From Telmatospirillum sp. J64-1 (GTDB lineage Bacteria > Pseudomonadota > Alphaproteobacteria > Rhodospirillales > Magnetospirillaceae), in assembly GCF_006980715.1 (NCBI RefSeq), contig NZ_SBHN01000024.1:1-64000 (forward strand): a stretch of 64,000 nucleotides of DNA, given 5' to 3'. The notes beneath the pieces were generated by a model, which had not been told where the DNA came from, made no database searches, and was given only the letters and a program-made list of their open reading frames with translations. Below are positions 50,643 through 59,461 of this stretch, piece by piece (position 1 is the first letter of the stretch; every line of letters begins with the position of its first letter). A program made the position numbers and the translations under genes.

Positions 50643-51755
50643 ATGGCTGCAATTACCCTGGAAAGCGTCCGCAAGGCGTATGGGGACTTTCAGGTCGTGC
50701 ACGGTATCGACCTGGCGATTGCCGAGGGTGAATTCGTGGTCCTGGTGGGGCCGTCCGGCTGCGGCAAGTCCACCTTGCTGCGCATGATCGCGGGCCTGGA
50801 GGACATCACCTCCGGGACCATCCAGATCGGGAACCGCATGGTCAACCACTTGCCGCCGTCCGAGCGCAACATCGCCATGGTGTTCCAGGATTACGCGCTC
50901 TATCCGCATATGAGCGTGGAGGCCAATATGGGCTTCGGGCTCAGCATGCGCGGCGCCAAGCCCGCCGAGATCAAGCCCCGCGTGGCCGAGGCCGCGCGCA
51001 TCCTGAAGATCGAGCCCTTCCTCGAACGCCGCCCGGCCCAATTGTCCGGCGGCCAGCGCCAGCGCGTCGCCATGGGCCGGGCCATCGTCCGTCATCCCGA
51101 CGCCTTCCTGTTCGACGAGCCGCTGTCGAACCTGGACGCCTCGCTGCGGATCGAGATGCGCCTGGAAATGGCCAAGCTCCATCGCAGCATGCAGGCCACC
51201 ACCGTCTATGTGACCCATGATCAGGTCGAGGCGATGACGCTCGCCGACCGCATCGTGGTCATGAATGCCGGGCGGGTCGAGCAGGTGGGGCCGCCGCTGG
51301 AACTCTACCGCCGCCCCCAGACCCTTTTCGTCGCGCGCTTCATCGGCAGCCCGACCATGAACACCATGCTCTGTCCGGTCGAGGCCAGCGCCAACGGCAT
51401 GGCCCTGCGCCTGCCGCTTCAGGCGGTGCCGGTGCATCTGCCCGGCAATGGCGCGGTGACGGATCAGGTCATCCTGGGCATCCGGCCCGAGGACCTGTCG
51501 CCCTGTTCCGAATCCGAGGCCTGGTGGACGGGGGAAGTCTCCGTCGTCGAGCATCTGGGCAGCCAGGCCTTCGCCCATGTGGATGTCGGGGCGGAACGCC
51601 TGCTGACCGTCGAATTGTCCCGCGAATCCACTGTCGCGGCGGGCGACCGCCTCAGCCTGCGCGGCTCGCTGCCCCATCTCCACCTGTTCCACGCAGAAAC
51701 CGAACGGCGCCTGTCGGTCGCCACGCCGGAACTGGTGGTTCCCAAGGTCTCGTAG
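50643..51755 (+). CDS. Sugar ABC ATPase (MalK/UgpC family)
   Basis: 370 residues from ATG 50643, preceded by GGAGGAAGG. The frame could also start one codon earlier at a GTG. Walker A is GPSGCGKST, the signature LSGGQRQRVAMGRAI, Walker B FLFDEPLSNLDAS and the switch His VYVTHDQVEAM. A C-terminal MOP-like regulatory domain lies at about 240-365. It is transcribed away from the rest of the transporter but is the only ATPase of this class near the MalF/MalG pair, so it most likely energises it. Confidence 0.92.
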   Translation: MAAITLESVRKAYGDFQVVHGIDLAIAEGEFVVLVGPSGCGKSTLLRMIAGLEDITSGTIQIGNRMVNHLPPSERNIAMVFQDYALYPHMSVEANMGFGLSMRGAKPAEIKPRVAEAARILKIEPFLERRPAQLSGGQRQRVAMGRAIVRHPDAFLFDEPLSNLDASLRIEMRLEMAKLHRSMQATTVYVTHDQVEAMTLADRIVVMNAGRVEQVGPPLELYRRPQTLFVARFIGSPTMNTMLCPVEASANGMALRLPLQAVPVHLPGNGAVTDQVILGIRPEDLSPCSESEAWWTGEVSVVEHLGSQAFAHVDVGAERLLTVELSRESTVAAGDRLSLRGSLPHLHLFHAETERRLSVATPELVVPKVS

Positions 51756-51800
51756 GAAAAAGAGCCGCACTGATTCCGCCCGGATTCCGCCCGTTCCATT

Positions 51801-51897
51801 CGTCACCCCCGCGAAAGCGGGGGTCCATGTCGGGGCCCAACGGGATATGTACCGTTAAAAAGCGGCTTCATGGATTCCCGCTTTCGCGGGAATGACG
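51801..51897. repeat. Paired inverted palindromic repeat, copy B
   Basis: Two 29-nt arms inverted around about 39 nt: 51801-51829 (CGTCACCCCCGCGAAAGCGG then GGGTCCATG) and 51869-51897 (CATGGATTCCCGCTTTCGCG then GGAATGACG). Better preserved than copy A. It lies between the convergent ATPase and permease ends. Confidence 0.85.
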
Positions 51898-51913
51898 AGG
51901 ATGAGGCCCCGCC

Positions 51914-53677
51914 TCAGCGGTGCCAGACGCGGTCCAGGCGGACGAAGCGGTTGACGCCGATGAGCAGCAGCACGGTCATCAGGATGATCAGGGTGCTGAC
52001 CGCATTGACGGTGTTTTCCAGGCTGAAGGTCGCCTCGGCATAGATCCGCACCGGCAGGGTCTGCATGCGGGCCGTGGTCAGGAAGGCCGTGACCGTCACC
52101 TCCCCGAAGGAAATCAGGAAGCCGATGATCCCCGCCGCCAGCATGCCCGGCGTGAGCTGCGGCAGGATGATGTAGCGCAGACGGTCGAAGGGGCCCGCGC
52201 CCAATCCGGCCCCGGCCTCTTCCAGGGTCTTGTCCAGCTGCGCGACCGAGGTGCGCAGCAGGGCCAGGGTGAAGGGGGCGATCAGCACCACATGCACCGC
52301 CAGCAGGCCCAGGAAGGGCGGGATCTCCATGAACCATTGCAGCAGGCGCAGCATGCCCAGGGCGATGGCGATGCCGGGCAGGGCCAGCGGCAGCATGAAC
52401 ATCGCCATGATGATCTCGCGCCCGGGCAGGGGGTGGCGGGCCAGGGCGAAGGCCGCCGGCAGGCTGAGAGCCAGGGCGACGATCACCGAAGCGAAGGCGA
52501 GCTGCAGCGACACGATGAAGGCGTCGATGTAGCGGACATTGTCGAAGATCAGCCCGTACCATTTCCAGGTGAAGCCGACGAAGGTGGCGACCGTGGCCTG
52601 CGGGCTGTCGTTGACCGAGCTGACGACCACCAGGACCATGGGGAAGAGCAGCATGGCCATGGATAGCAGAAGCAGCAGCCGGGCGACCCACGGCCCCAGA
52701 GCCTCGATGACGGCGGAGGCGCCATGGGCCAGCGCCGTGGGCAGTTCCAGGCGGGGCAGGGACAGGGGGCGCTTGCCTGAGGTCCAGGGCATCAGCCGCC
52801 CGATCACCCAGCCGATCAGGGCGCTGGCGGCCAGCGAGGCGACGAGCATCAGCATCGCCATGGCCGAGGCCTTGGGGTGGTTGAGCAGTTGGATGGCCTC
52901 TTCGAAGACCACCATGCCGCTGGTCCAGACATTCTTCCCGCCCAGCAGGGTGGCGCTGACATAGGCGGTCGAGGTCATCAGGAAGACGATGACCAGCCCC
53001 GAGCGCAGGCCGGGCAGGGAAAGCGGCAGGATGACGGAGAAGAAGCGCTGGATGGGCGGCGCGCCCAGGCTGGCGGCGGCTTCCTCGACCCGCCGGTCGA
53101 CCGATTGCAGCGAGTCGTAGAGCGACATCACCATATAGGGCAGGAAGACCTGGATCAGGGCGACGCCGACCGAGAACCAATTGAACAGCAGCCGTGGCTC
53201 GGGCAGGCCGAAGAAGGTGACGATCTGGGAGACGACGCCCGCCGGCGAGAGGATCAGCATGATCCCCAGCGAGCGCACCACCACATTGGTCAGCAGCGGC
53301 ACCAGGATCAGCGCGACGCCCGCCGCCCGCCAGCGCGGCGGCAGCCTGACCAGCCATAGGGCGATGGGATAGCCGAGGACGGCCGAGATCACGGACACGC
53401 CCGCCCCCAGCAGCAGCGTGTCGAAGAAGATGGTGCGGTAATAGCCGTCGCCGATGATCAGCCCGTATTGTTCCAGGGACGGGAGCAGCGACAGCGGCTC
53501 GAACAGGTCCGCCGTGGGCTGGAAACTCAGCAGGGTGACCACACCCAGCGGCAGGGCGAAGGCGGCCAGCAGCCAAAGCCCCAGGGGGGCGACCAGCAGG
53601 CCGCCCAGGGCGGACCGCCGCCTCGGCTTGGGCGATGAAATCGCTTCGGTGGAAAGCAGGGCAGCGGTCTGGGTCAT
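51914..53677 (-). CDS. Fused two-domain ABC permease (PotB-PotC-like)
   Basis: 587 residues, about twice the length of a single permease. The first half has PFE/Pot-type helices and the EAA loop VEEAAASLGAPPIQRFFSVILPLSLPG near 205-230. The second half repeats it with EEAGAGLGAGPFDRLRYIILPQLTPG near 495-520. A linker at about 300-345 joins them. The pattern matches polyamine/iron/thiamine-type importers in which both permease domains are in one chain. It starts 4 bp after the binding-protein stop. Inner membrane. Confidence 0.92.
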   Translation of the reverse strand: MTQTAALLSTEAISSPKPRRRSALGGLLVAPLGLWLLAAFALPLGVVTLLSFQPTADLFEPLSLLPSLEQYGLIIGDGYYRTIFFDTLLLGAGVSVISAVLGYPIALWLVRLPPRWRAAGVALILVPLLTNVVVRSLGIMLILSPAGVVSQIVTFFGLPEPRLLFNWFSVGVALIQVFLPYMVMSLYDSLQSVDRRVEEAAASLGAPPIQRFFSVILPLSLPGLRSGLVIVFLMTSTAYVSATLLGGKNVWTSGMVVFEEAIQLLNHPKASAMAMLMLVASLAASALIGWVIGRLMPWTSGKRPLSLPRLELPTALAHGASAVIEALGPWVARLLLLLSMAMLLFPMVLVVVSSVNDSPQATVATFVGFTWKWYGLIFDNVRYIDAFIVSLQLAFASVIVALALSLPAAFALARHPLPGREIIMAMFMLPLALPGIAIALGMLRLLQWFMEIPPFLGLLAVHVVLIAPFTLALLRTSVAQLDKTLEEAGAGLGAGPFDRLRYIILPQLTPGMLAAGIIGFLISFGEVTVTAFLTTARMQTLPVRIYAEATFSLENTVNAVSTLIILMTVLLLIGVNRFVRLDRVWHR

Positions 53678-53681
53678 GGCG

Positions 53682-54746
53682 TCAGCTCGTGATTTCGCGG
53701 TTGAAGCGCTGGGTCCAGGCCGACTGGTTCTTGACCACCACGTCCCAATCGAAATCGACCAGGGTCGCCACCTGTTCCTCGCCGACGATCAGTTTTTCCC
53801 GCAGGTCGTCGGGCATGGTGATGTTCTTGACGGTGGGGCTGTAATAGATCTCGCGGCTATAGGCGAGCTGGCAGGGTTCGGACAGGTGCAGGTTGACCCA
53901 TTCCTCGGCCAGCTTCTGGTGCGGCGTGCCCTCGGTGATGCAGGCCACGTTCATCGCCACGGCTTGGCCTTCCTCGGGCGTGGCGATGGCGATGTTGGGA
54001 TTGCGGCTTTCGGCGTAGGAGCGGGTGAAGCTGCCGAATTCGATGGAAACATCGCCGATCTTCTGGTCGAACATGGTGAACAGCTGGTCCTGGCTGCCTT
54101 GCAGCGCGGGGAAGGGCTTCAGTTCGGCGATCTTCTTGAAGGCGATGTCGATATCGGTCTCGCTGCCGCCCCAGACCTTGGCGGTCATCAGCAGGGCCGC
54201 CGTGCCCTGGGCGCCGGGATAGGTCGGCCAGATGATGCGGCCGCGCAATTCGGGGCGCCACAAATCCTTCCACGAGGTGATCGGCTCCACCTTGGTCTTG
54301 TCGTAGACGATGGTTACCGGGTTGAAGGCCACGCCGTAGCCGCCCTGGCGGGCGATGTCGTAGAGATGCTCGTAGGCCGGCACGGATTCGCTGGCGGGCT
54401 GGGTCACGCGGTCGCGGACGGCCTGGCGGCTTTCGAAGATGTTCAGGTAGATCACGTCGAAGCTGGGGCGGCCGCGTTCGGCATAGGCGCGGCTGCGGCG
54501 GTCGGGAGTGCCGCCCAGCACGAAGTTGATCCTGACGCCGTATTTCTCTTCGAGCGGCTTGGCGATGAATTCCCGTGTGATTCGTTCCTGGGCTCCGCCC
54601 CAGATGCCGACGGTCAATTCGTCGCCCTTCTTGATCTGGGCATTGGCGGAACGGGTGAAGATTGCCGGTGTCACCAGGGCGGAGCTTGCCGCCAAAGCGA
54701 GTTTTCCGAAGCGACGGCGGGAGATGTTGCTGGAAAAGTCGGTCAT
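53682..54746 (-). CDS. ABC substrate-binding protein, spermidine/putrescine-type (PotD-like), Tat signal
   Basis: 354 residues. The N-terminus ISRRRFGKLALAASSALVTPA is of twin-arginine type and cleavage is expected near SANA. The body follows PotD/family-8 proteins: ELTVGIWGGAQERITREFIAKPLEEKYG, YDIARQGGYGVAFNPVTIVYDKTKV, WKDLWRPELRGRI and GEEQVATLVDFDWDVVVKNQSAWTQRFNREI near the end. It may bind a polyamine or another small nitrogen compound. The adjacent amide hydrolases favour a nitrogenous substrate (inferred). Confidence 0.9.
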   Translation of the reverse strand: MTDFSSNISRRRFGKLALAASSALVTPAIFTRSANAQIKKGDELTVGIWGGAQERITREFIAKPLEEKYGVRINFVLGGTPDRRSRAYAERGRPSFDVIYLNIFESRQAVRDRVTQPASESVPAYEHLYDIARQGGYGVAFNPVTIVYDKTKVEPITSWKDLWRPELRGRIIWPTYPGAQGTAALLMTAKVWGGSETDIDIAFKKIAELKPFPALQGSQDQLFTMFDQKIGDVSIEFGSFTRSYAESRNPNIAIATPEEGQAVAMNVACITEGTPHQKLAEEWVNLHLSEPCQLAYSREIYYSPTVKNITMPDDLREKLIVGEEQVATLVDFDWDVVVKNQSAWTQRFNREITS

Positions 54747-54762
54747 GTAGTCCTCAACTCCA

Positions 54763-55836
54763 TTAGGCGTGAGCCAGGGGTTCCGAAAGAAAGGCCACGG
54801 CGGAAGAATCGCCGAACAGCCAGATGGCGGCGCCGGTTTCGGGAGGCGTCTCGGAGGAGGGGCGGATGAGGCGGATGGACTGGCCGGCGGCCTCCACCGT
54901 CATTTCCACGTCGTCGCCCAGATAGGTGACTTCCCTGACCTTGGCCTCGGTCATGAAGGGCTGGCTGCGTTCCGGGGGATTGTGCGACCAGCCGAGGCGG
55001 GCGGCGCGCAGCACCATGTGATTGGCGCCCAGCGGCGCGGCTTCCGGCAGGGTGGCGACGAGGCCGCAATCGGCGACGAAGACCTTTCCCTCGGGGCCGG
55101 GAACGGCTTTCCCCCGCAGCACCGTGCGGGCGCCGAGGAAGGAGGCGGTGAACAGGCGGTGGGGACGTTCCGACAGGGTGACCGGCGGCGCGTCCTCGAC
55201 CAGTTCGCCGCTAGCCATGACCACGATGCGGTCGCTCATGCTCAGGGCTTCGTCCTGGTCATGGGTGACGAACAGGGTGGTGATGCCCAGTTCCTGCTGG
55301 ATGCGGCGGATCTCCACGCGCATTTCCGCGCGCAGCGTGGCGTCCAGATTGCTCAGCGGCTCGTCGAGAAGCAGCACGTCGGGACGGATGACCAGGGCGC
55401 GGGCCAGGGCGATGCGTTGCTGCTGCCCGCCCGAAAGTTGCGCGGGATAGCGCTCGGCCAGATGGGCCAGGCCGACGATCTCCAGCGCCTCGCCGACGCG
55501 CTGACGGCGCTCGGCGGACGGCAGGCGGCGCATCTTCAGGCCGAATTCCACGTTGCCGAAGACGGTCATGTGGGGGAACAGGGCGTAATTCTGGAAGACC
55601 ATGCCGATATTGCGGCGGTGGGGCGGCTGGCGATGCACCTGCTGGCCATCGATCAGGATCATGCCGCGTGTCGGCTCGATGAAACCGGCCACCATGCGCA
55701 GGGTCGTCGTCTTGCCGCAGCCCGAGGGGCCGAGAAGGCTGACCAGCTGGCCGCGCTCGATCTCGAGGGAAAGGGACTTCACGGCAAGCGTCTCGCCGTA
55801 GCGCTTTTCCAGACTGACTAAGGACAGATAGCTCAT
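54763..55836 (-). CDS. ABC ATPase, spermidine/putrescine-type (PotA-like)
   Basis: 357 residues from the ATG at 55836, which has GGGAG at 9 nt. Alternative in-frame starts upstream are weaker. Walker A is GPSGCGKTT, the signature LSGGQQQRIALARALV, Walker B LLLDEPLSNLDATLRAE and the switch His LFVTHDQDEALSM. A C-terminal TOBE domain covers about 275-350. First gene of the potA-potD-permease operon. Confidence 0.92.
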   Translation of the reverse strand: MSYLSLVSLEKRYGETLAVKSLSLEIERGQLVSLLGPSGCGKTTTLRMVAGFIEPTRGMILIDGQQVHRQPPHRRNIGMVFQNYALFPHMTVFGNVEFGLKMRRLPSAERRQRVGEALEIVGLAHLAERYPAQLSGGQQQRIALARALVIRPDVLLLDEPLSNLDATLRAEMRVEIRRIQQELGITTLFVTHDQDEALSMSDRIVVMASGELVEDAPPVTLSERPHRLFTASFLGARTVLRGKAVPGPEGKVFVADCGLVATLPEAAPLGANHMVLRAARLGWSHNPPERSQPFMTEAKVREVTYLGDDVEMTVEAAGQSIRLIRPSSETPPETGAAIWLFGDSSAVAFLSEPLAHA

Positions 55837-55966
55837 CGTCGCTCCCATAAGTGCTGGAAGCTTCTTCGCAAGCGCTATGCCAATGCACGGCGGAACGGGG
55901 AGAGGGACGGGATTCCGGGAAAGTTCGTTCGCGCAGAAAATATGCACGGATGGTGTGCTTCCGTAA

Positions 55967-55989
55967 TTATGCATATTTTTTGTGCATAA
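55967..55989. promoter_or_regulatory. Inverted repeat TTATGCA-N9-TGCATAA
   Basis: A perfect 7-bp inverted repeat in a strongly AT-rich pocket of the 266-bp divergent region between the PotA-like gene and the GntR gene. Additional half-sites (ATGCAC, GTGCGCA) lie on both sides. It is a candidate operator for the regulator at 56103-56852. Confidence 0.5.
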
Positions 55990-56102
55990 ATGACCCCATT
56001 GTGCGCAATCATGCGCCCGAGGCGTTTTCCGTGGCCTTCGGTTGACACTGCCGGAGGGGTGAGGGATGACTAGGGCCGGCAGTAAGAAAGAAGGGGCGGA
56101 GG

Positions 56103-56852
56103 ATGGTGAAGAAAGGAGGCGTCAAGGCGGTCCTGCCGGACCAGATGCGTCTGGAGTTGGCCGACGACATCCTGACCGGCCGCATAAAGCCGGGCGCGCG
56201 CCTGAGCGAGCAGCATCTGGCGGAGCGGTTCGGCGTCTCCCGGACGCCCGTGCGCGAAGCGCTGAAGCAGCTGGCGGCGACGGGGTTGGTGGAAAGCCGC
56301 CCCCATTGCGGCGTGGTCGTGGTCGCCATTCCGGCGGATCATTTGGGCGAGATGTTCGAACTGGTCGCCGATCTGGAAGCGATTTGCGCCCGCAACGCCG
56401 CCATGCGCATGACGCCGCAGGAAAGGCGCGCCTTGCAGGTGATCCACGAGCATAGCCGGGAATGCGTGCTGGCCGGGGATTTCGAGAGCTATGACGCAAT
56501 CAATCTAAGCTTCCACGAAGCCATCTTGAAGGGCGCCCATAACCGCTATCTCAGCGATTGCGCCTTCGCCGCCCGTGCCAGGATCGCCCCGTTCCGCCGC
56601 GCGCAATTCCGCTTGCTGGGCCGCCTGTCCCAGTCCTTCGTCGAGCATGACGCCATCATGGATGCCATTCACAAAGGGGATGGCGGCGGGGCTGCGTCCT
56701 TGATGCTCAAGCATGTGGCCGCCTCGGCCAGCGCCTCCGACAAATATCTGTCCGCCATGCCGGGTCTTCTCGAAGGGGCGGAGGCCCGGGAGGAAAGGAG
56801 CGCCCCCGAAACCGAGGGCGCGAAAGATTGCACACAATACTCAAAAGTGTGA
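56103..56852 (+). CDS. FCD-type GntR regulator of the polyamine-type ABC / hydrolase cluster
   Basis: 249 residues from ATG 56103, with GGCGGAGG directly upstream. The winged helix covers about 10-80 (LSEQHLAERFGVSRTPVREALKQLAATGLV) and the FCD domain about 90-225 (DAINLSFHEAILKGAHNRYLSD, FVEHDAIMDAIHKGDGGGAASLMLKHV). A low-complexity tail follows. It is divergent from the ABC operon and convergent with the creatininase-like gene (7-bp gap), so it probably controls at least the importer. Confidence 0.9.
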   Translation: MVKKGGVKAVLPDQMRLELADDILTGRIKPGARLSEQHLAERFGVSRTPVREALKQLAATGLVESRPHCGVVVVAIPADHLGEMFELVADLEAICARNAAMRMTPQERRALQVIHEHSRECVLAGDFESYDAINLSFHEAILKGAHNRYLSDCAFAARARIAPFRRAQFRLLGRLSQSFVEHDAIMDAIHKGDGGGAASLMLKHVAASASASDKYLSAMPGLLEGAEAREERSAPETEGAKDCTQYSKV

Positions 56853-56859
56853 ATAAAAA

Positions 56860-57684
56860 CTAATCAGACTCCTTCGGAAACTGTTTCGTTTTTAGGCATT
56901 CCAGCGGGAAGCGGGCGACTTCCTCGACCAGTTCCACGAAGCGGGCGGCGGCATGGTCGGCCACCAGCGCGCCTTTCTCGGCGCTGGCCGCCGTGGCGTC
57001 GCCGCAGGCGCCATGGGGATTGAGGTCCTGGGTCTGCCAGCCGAAGCCCACGCGTCCTTCCGGCGTCAGGAAACGATATTCCCCTTCCATTTCCTCGGAG
57101 AGGGAGACGAAATTCAGCGCCTCTTCCATCTTCACCAGATCGGGGCGCAGATGCAGCATCAGCGAGGTTTCCACCGCGCCGCCATGGATGCCGTGCTTCA
57201 GTTCCTCCTTGGTGAAGAGATCAGGCGGCATGCCCATGCGCGACCAGCCGACCGTCACCACGAACATGCCCAGGCGCACGCGCAGGTCGCGGGCGACGAT
57301 ATCCATGATCTGGGGCTGGCCGCCATGGCTGTTGAGCAGCACCAGGCGGCGGAAGCCGGCACGGTGGACGGATTCGCCGATCTCGGTGCAGACCCGCGTC
57401 AGCGTCTCGGCCGACAGGGTCAGCGTGCCGGTAAAGCCCAGATGTTCGTTGCTTTTGCCGACCGCCTGCATGGGCAGGACCAGGGCCTGCATGTCGCCGG
57501 GCATCTTCGTCAGGGCCAGGTCCAGCAGGCCCTGGTTGATGCAGGCATCGACATAGACCGGCAGATGCGGGCCGTGCTGTTCGATGGCGGCGACGGGCAG
57601 GATCACCACCGTCCGGTCCTTGTCCATCGTCTCGAAATCGCAGGTGGTCAATTCGTGCCAGTAGCGGCGCGGGGCGAGGCTCAT
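56860..57684 (-). CDS. Creatininase-family amidohydrolase
   Basis: 274 residues. The metal site is recognisable: Glu/His in VAAIEQHGPHLPVYVDACI near 33-50, the His/Gly motif VLLNSHGGQPQIMD and the Glu in GIHGGAVETSLMLHL. Members hydrolyse or hydrate cyclic amides and amines (creatinine, mycofactocin peptide, formamide derivatives), with two Zn or Mn ions. Cytoplasmic. GGGAG precedes the ATG. It lies 43 bp downstream of the cupin gene on the same strand. The substrate is not readable from sequence. Confidence 0.9.
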   Translation of the reverse strand: MSLAPRRYWHELTTCDFETMDKDRTVVILPVAAIEQHGPHLPVYVDACINQGLLDLALTKMPGDMQALVLPMQAVGKSNEHLGFTGTLTLSAETLTRVCTEIGESVHRAGFRRLVLLNSHGGQPQIMDIVARDLRVRLGMFVVTVGWSRMGMPPDLFTKEELKHGIHGGAVETSLMLHLRPDLVKMEEALNFVSLSEEMEGEYRFLTPEGRVGFGWQTQDLNPHGACGDATAASAEKGALVADHAAARFVELVEEVARFPLECLKTKQFPKESD

Positions 57685-57727
57685 TTCAATACTCCCGTGG
57701 AATGGTTTTTCGCGGATTCCTGCCGCT

Positions 57728-58147
57728 TCAGCGGCCTTCGAGCACGGCCAGGTCCTCGGCGTCGAAGCGGGTCGGAATGCCGTGGCGGATCAGTTCGGCG
57801 AAGTCCTGGTTGGGGATCATGGTGGTCAGGCAATACATCTTGCCCTTGCCGGTATTCTCGACCTCATGCACCGAGCCGGCGGGAAGGACCAGCACGTCCC
57901 CGGCCTTGAGCGTGGTCTCGTGGCCGTCGCATCTGGCTTTCCCCTCTCCCTTCAGGACGAAGAACATCTCCTGCGCCGCCGAATGGCTGTTGGGAGGGGT
58001 CTTGCCGCCTTCCTCGAAGATCTCGATCACGGTGATCCAGGGCACGCCGTCGCCCACGGTATCGACGACGATGCCGAAGTAGTTCGAGTCGTCTTCGGTG
58101 ATGCGGTAGCAGGGATAATCGGCGAGGGACTTCTTGATCGGCGTCAT
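57728..58147 (-). CDS. Cupin-domain protein
   Basis: 139 residues from the ATG at 58147. The longer frame to 58504 overlaps the amidase gene on the other strand. A single cupin barrel has motif 1 HSAAQEMFFVLKGEGKARCDGHE, with His and Glu ligands, and motif 2 GDVLVLPAGSVHEVENTG, with the third His. The N-terminal VVDTVGDGVPWITVIEIFEEG is typical of small cupins linked to amide metabolism. Enzyme or sensor role unknown. It is divergent from the amidase operon across 130 bp. Confidence 0.88.
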   Translation of the reverse strand: MTPIKKSLADYPCYRITEDDSNYFGIVVDTVGDGVPWITVIEIFEEGGKTPPNSHSAAQEMFFVLKGEGKARCDGHETTLKAGDVLVLPAGSVHEVENTGKGKMYCLTTMIPNQDFAELIRHGIPTRFDAEDLAVLEGR

Positions 58148-58277
58148 GACGCTCTCTCGGTTTGGGATGCGGATCGCTTTCTCGCAGCAATGTTCGTGCC
58201 ACCCCTTTCGATGGGACGGGGCGGCGGATCTGGCATGAAGATTGAATGTCTCCGAAGCGTTTTGTTCAGGAGGAGAC

Positions 58278-59456
58278 ATGAACGACCCCCTCAATGCCTT
58301 CTGCCCCGGCGCCCAGCCCTCTTTGATGGGACGGCCCGGCGGTCCGCTGTCGGGTCTGAGTTTTGGCGCCAAGGATCTCTTCGACGTCGAAGGCTGGATT
58401 ACGGGGGCGGGAAATCCCGACTGGGCGCGGACCCATGCCCCGGCCGAGCACACCGCCTCGGCGGTCTCGGCCCTGCTGGCGGCGGGCGCGACCCTGGTCG
58501 GCAAGACCCAGACGGATGAACTGGCTTACAGCCTGAACGGCGAGAACGCCCATTACGGCACGCCGGTCAATCCCCAGGCGCCGGAGCGGATCCCCGGCGG
58601 CTCGTCCAGCGGATCGGCCTCGGCCGTGGCGGGTGCCCTGGTGGACACGGCGTTGGGTACTGATACCGGCGGTTCCATCCGCATTCCGGCCTCCTATTGC
58701 GGTATCTTCGGCATGCGGCCCAGCCATGGTGTCATCCCGGCCGACGGGCTGGTGCCCTTGGCGCCCAGCTTCGACACGATCGGCTGGTTCGCCCGCGATG
58801 CTTCCATCCTGCGCAAGGTCGGCGAGGCGCTTCTGCCCTCCGGCCGGGGCGGCGTGCCGGTCAAGCGCATCCTGCTCGCCGAGGATGCCTTCGCCCTGCT
58901 CGATGCCCCGGTGCGGGATGCCCTGATCCCGGCGTTGGCCCGTTTCCCCCTGGAGGATTCGGTGATCGTCGCGCCGGAGGGGCTGGCGGAATGGCTGCCG
59001 GTCTTCCGCATCCTCCAGGGATGGGAGATCTGGCAGACCCATGGCGCCTGGATCCGCGCCACCGATCCCGCCTTCGGTCCCGGCATCCGCGAACGTTTCG
59101 ACTGGGCCTCCACCATCACCGGGGAACAGGTCGCCGCCGCCCAGGCCAAGCGGGCCGACATTCGTGCCCGGATGGAAGCCCTGGTGCCGCCGGGAACGGT
59201 GTTGTGTCTGCCCAGTGCACCCGGTCCGGCCCCCTTCCTGCGGACGCCGCCCGCCGAGCTGGAAGCCTTCCGCAACCGGGCGCTCAGTCTGACCTGCATC
59301 GCCGGGCTGTCGGGCCTGCCGCAGATTTCCCTACCGGGGGTCAAGGTCGAGGGCTGTCCCATCGGCCTGTCCCTGATCGGCGCGCGGGGCAGCGATCTTT
59401 CCCTGCTGGCCTGCGTCGAGCGCCACAGCCTTCCGCAACCCGCCACCGAGCAGTGA
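58278..59456 (+). CDS. Amidase signature-family hydrolase
   Basis: 392 residues from ATG 58278, with AGGAGGAGAC just upstream. The catalytic triad is visible: Lys in LVGKTQTDELAYSL near 75, Ser in GGSSSGSASA near 105 and the nucleophile Ser in GTDTGGSIRIPAS near 130. It is shorter than AtzE-type enzymes (about 450 residues), and no AtzG/HpxX-like small subunit gene is present, so biuret or carboxybiuret hydrolysis is uncertain. It probably releases ammonia from a carboxamide. First gene of a five-gene operon. Confidence 0.9.
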   Translation: MNDPLNAFCPGAQPSLMGRPGGPLSGLSFGAKDLFDVEGWITGAGNPDWARTHAPAEHTASAVSALLAAGATLVGKTQTDELAYSLNGENAHYGTPVNPQAPERIPGGSSSGSASAVAGALVDTALGTDTGGSIRIPASYCGIFGMRPSHGVIPADGLVPLAPSFDTIGWFARDASILRKVGEALLPSGRGGVPVKRILLAEDAFALLDAPVRDALIPALARFPLEDSVIVAPEGLAEWLPVFRILQGWEIWQTHGAWIRATDPAFGPGIRERFDWASTITGEQVAAAQAKRADIRARMEALVPPGTVLCLPSAPGPAPFLRTPPAELEAFRNRALSLTCIAGLSGLPQISLPGVKVEGCPIGLSLIGARGSDLSLLACVERHSLPQPATEQ

Positions 59457-59461
59457 CCGCC

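Noticed and set aside
50553-51806. N-terminal extension of the GntR frame at 49857-50552 up to 51806
   Set aside because: It would lie antisense to the MalK-type ATPase gene and contains no conserved sequence. A well-placed ATG at 50552 gives a standard FCD regulator.
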